From assembly GCF_003259615.1 (NCBI RefSeq), contig NZ_QLLR01000017.1, positions 1 to 64,000 on the forward strand: 64,000 nt of DNA. The letters are read 5' to 3'. The notes beneath the pieces were generated by a model. The model ran no database searches. It had not been told where the DNA came from and worked only from the letters and a program-made list of their open reading frames with translations. The first letter of the stretch is position 1. Every line of letters starts with the position of its first letter. The position numbers were made by a program, and so were the translations under genes. Source of the DNA: Pedobacter cryoconitis (GTDB taxonomy: Bacteria > Bacteroidota > Bacteroidia > Sphingobacteriales > Sphingobacteriaceae). Positions 61,587 through 64,000 of this stretch are shown piece after piece.

Positions 61587-64000
61587 ATGTCTTACAAAAA
61601 GGATAATAAATTAAAAAGCAATTTCACCTCGATTACCATTAGTTTGGCATCGCCGGAGGCTATTTTAGAGCGCTCTAGTGGTGAGGTGTTAAAACCTGAG
61701 ACTATTAATTATCGTACTTACAAACCTGAACGTGATGGTTTGTTCTGCGAGCGTATTTTTGGTCCGGTAAAAGATTACGAATGTCACTGTGGTAAATACA
61801 AACGTATCCGTTATAAAGGTATTGTTTGTGACCGTTGTGGTGTTGAGGTAACGGAGAAAAAAGTACGTAGAGAGCGTATGGGGCACATCAATTTGGTGGT
61901 TCCTGTTGCGCATATCTGGTATTTCCGTTCATTACCAAACAAAATTGGTTACTTATTAGGCCTTCCTACCAAAAGATTAGATTTGATCATTTACTACGAG
62001 CGTTATGTAGTTATTCAATCTGGTTTAATGGAAGAACAAGGTATCCAGTACATGGATTTCCTTACTGAGGAAGAGTACCTTGATATTCTTGATAAATTAC
62101 CTAAAGAAAACCAATACTTAGACGATAAAGACCCTAATAAATTCATCGCCAAAATGGGTGCTGAAGCATTAGAAGATTTATTGAAACGTATAGACTTAGA
62201 TACTTTATCTTATAACTTACGTCACCAGGCTGCAAACGAGACTTCTCAACAACGTAAAAACGAAGCATTAAAACGTTTACAGGTTGTTGAAGCTTTCCGT
62301 GGTGCAAGAACACGTATTGAAAATAATCCAGAATGGATGATTATCAAAATTGTTCCTGTTATTCCACCGGAATTACGTCCGTTAGTACCTCTTGAAGGTG
62401 GTCGTTTCGCTACTTCAGATTTAAATGATCTGTACCGTCGTGTGATTATCCGTAACAACCGTTTAAAACGTTTGATCGAGATTAAAGCACCAGAGGTTAT
62501 TTTACGTAACGAAAAACGTATGTTACAGGAAGCTGTAGATTCGTTATTCGATAACTCACGTAAAGTAAATGCGGTTAAAACTGAAGGTAACCGTGCTTTG
62601 AAATCTCTTTCAGATATTCTGAAAGGTAAACAAGGGCGTTTCCGTCAGAATTTATTGGGTAAACGTGTGGATTATTCTGCGCGTTCGGTAATTGTTGTAG
62701 GTCCAAACCTTAAATTACACGAATGTGGTTTACCTAAAGATATGGCTGCTGAGCTTTTCAAACCGTTTATCATTCGCAAGATGATCGAACGTGGAATCGT
62801 GAAAACAGTTAAATCTGCAAAGAAAATTGTTGATAGAAAAGATCCATTAGTTTGGGACATTCTTGAGAACGTTTTAAAAGGACACCCTGTATTACTGAAT
62901 CGTGCACCTACGCTGCACAGATTGGGTATCCAGTCTTTCCAGCCTAAACTGGTGGAAGGAAAAGCAATCCAGTTACACCCGTTAGTGTGTACTGCATTCA
63001 ACGCCGATTTTGACGGTGACCAGATGGCTGTGCATTTACCTTTGGGTCATGCTGCTATTTTGGAAGCCCAGGTATTGATGTTAGCTGCGCACAACATTCT
63101 GAACCCTGCAAACGGTACTCCGATTACTGTACCTTCTCAGGATATGGTTTTGGGTCTTTATTACATTACTAAAGGCCGCAGAACTGACGAAAACCGTGTT
63201 GTTAACGGACAGGATTTCTCATTCTATTCTCCGGAAGAAGTTATCATTGCTTACAATGAGAAACGTATCGATCTTCACGCATTTATCAAAGTAAAGGTGA
63301 ATGTTAAAGATTCTGACGGAAATATTGTTAATAAATTAACTGAAACTACAGTTGGTCGTGTACTGTTTAATCAAATGGTTCCGGCAGAAGTAGGATATAT
63401 CAATGAATTGCTGACTAAAAAATCACTGAGAGATATTATTGGTGATGTAGTTAAGGTTACTGGTATGGCTCGCGCGTCAAGATTCCTTGATGATATTAAA
63501 GAGTTAGGTTTCCAAATGGCATTCAGAGGTGGACTATCGTTTAACTTACAGGATGTAAACATCCCTGCAGAGAAACAAGTTCTTTTAGAACAAGCTTCTG
63601 CTGAAGTTGAAGAGGTAAGGAATAACTATAACATGGGATTCATTACCAACAACGAGCGTTACAATCAGATTATCGATATCTGGACTCGTATCAACAACCG
63701 TTTAACATCATTCGTGATGACTCAGTTATCTAGCGATAACCAAGGGTTTAACTCGGTATATATGATGCTTGACTCTGGAGCACGTGGATCTAAAGAGCAG
63801 ATTCGTCAGCTTTGCGGAATGCGTGGTCTGATGGCAAAACCTCAGAAATCAGGTTCAGGTGGTGAAATTATTGAGAATCCGATTCTTTCGAACTTTAAAG
63901 AAGGACTATCAGTATTAGAATACTTTATCTCTACCCACGGTGCGCGTAAAGGTTTGGCGGATACAGCGTTAAAAACTGCAGATGCTGGTTACCTGACCCG
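61587..64000 (+). CDS. rpoC: DNA-directed RNA polymerase subunit beta' (partial, runs off the window)
   Basis: The ATG at 61587 opens a frame that continues to the end of the window (804 complete codons), so the C-terminus is missing. Zinc-ribbon cysteines C66-x-C68 and C81-x2-C84 (DYECHCGKYKRIRYKGIVCDRCGVEV). The active-site NADFDGD motif is at residues 472-478. Other landmarks: KRVDYSARSVIVVGPNLKLHECGLPK and HNILNPANGTPITVPSQDMVLGLYYIT. No frameshift was seen. Core transcription enzyme, cotranscribed with rpoB. Confidence 0.98.
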   Translation, partial: MSYKKDNKLKSNFTSITISLASPEAILERSSGEVLKPETINYRTYKPERDGLFCERIFGPVKDYECHCGKYKRIRYKGIVCDRCGVEVTEKKVRRERMGHINLVVPVAHIWYFRSLPNKIGYLLGLPTKRLDLIIYYERYVVIQSGLMEEQGIQYMDFLTEEEYLDILDKLPKENQYLDDKDPNKFIAKMGAEALEDLLKRIDLDTLSYNLRHQAANETSQQRKNEALKRLQVVEAFRGARTRIENNPEWMIIKIVPVIPPELRPLVPLEGGRFATSDLNDLYRRVIIRNNRLKRLIEIKAPEVILRNEKRMLQEAVDSLFDNSRKVNAVKTEGNRALKSLSDILKGKQGRFRQNLLGKRVDYSARSVIVVGPNLKLHECGLPKDMAAELFKPFIIRKMIERGIVKTVKSAKKIVDRKDPLVWDILENVLKGHPVLLNRAPTLHRLGIQSFQPKLVEGKAIQLHPLVCTAFNADFDGDQMAVHLPLGHAAILEAQVLMLAAHNILNPANGTPITVPSQDMVLGLYYITKGRRTDENRVVNGQDFSFYSPEEVIIAYNEKRIDLHAFIKVKVNVKDSDGNIVNKLTETTVGRVLFNQMVPAEVGYINELLTKKSLRDIIGDVVKVTGMARASRFLDDIKELGFQMAFRGGLSFNLQDVNIPAEKQVLLEQASAEVEEVRNNYNMGFITNNERYNQIIDIWTRINNRLTSFVMTQLSSDNQGFNSVYMMLDSGARGSKEQIRQLCGMRGLMAKPQKSGSGGEIIENPILSNFKEGLSVLEYFISTHGARKGLADTALKTADAGYLT

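Overview
The window is chromosomal DNA of a Bacteroidota bacterium, most likely a Sphingobacteriaceae member of the Pedobacter type. The basis is an AT-rich genome with TAnnTTTG-type promoters, a FecI/FecR/SusC/SusD operon, an Oar-like TonB-dependent receptor, a TTG-started rpoB of Bacteroidota type, and the mreBCD-mrdA-rodA and zapA-rny arrangements. The species assignment is inferred from protein style only; no database search was possible.

Layout. 1-720: no convincing gene, but a 10-bp-period direct repeat. 720-8165: small membrane protein, SnoaL-like protein, GMC oxidoreductase with its Tat-signal small subunit, then GntP permease, RidA, D-threonine-aldolase/D-serine-dehydratase-like enzyme and M19 dipeptidase. 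8250-16700 (minus): ECF sigma, FecR anti-sigma, STN-type SusC, SusD lipoprotein and an HGSNAT-like membrane acyltransferase. Together 4172-16700 reads as a regulated uptake-and-catabolism locus, plausibly for D-amino-acid-containing peptides or D-hydroxy-amino acids. 17261-19294: two tandem paralogues of unknown function, each an internal duplication, followed by an XRE regulator with a palindromic operator candidate. 19541-22946: GT-C-like membrane protein, thymidine kinase, Pro/Glu-rich protein. 22939-28620: rod-shape operon mreB-mreC-mreD-mrdA-rodA. 28705-31040: purH and purN, with three tandem micro-ORFs in front of purN. 31178-32578: aldehyde dehydrogenase.

33117-39686: rpsT, radC, pheT, a coiled-coil protein, zapA, a convincing 6S RNA, rny and a DUF962 protein. 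40053-43830: TonB receptor and a small secreted protein. 43847-44483: a frameshifted MntA/HepT toxin-antitoxin pair. 44625-50693: a cysteine-free TlpA-like protein, an OlsF-like bifunctional acyltransferase, an HhH protein, apt and an acyl-CoA dehydrogenase, with a possible small RNA at 45853-45932. 50867-64000: rpsU, xerC-like recombinase, hpf, then the deeply conserved translation/transcription block tRNA-Thr, -Tyr, -Gly, -Thr, tuf, tRNA-Trp, secE, nusG, rplK, rplA, rplJ, rplL, rpoB and the 5' part of rpoC, which runs off the window.

The observations most worth following up are the tandem micro-ORF leader of purN, the internally duplicated paralogue pair with its regulator, the D-amino-acid-like locus coupled to the FecI/FecR/SusCD system, the paired perfect DnaA boxes in a hairpin at 8195-8233, the 6S RNA next to zapA, and the decayed MntA/HepT module.
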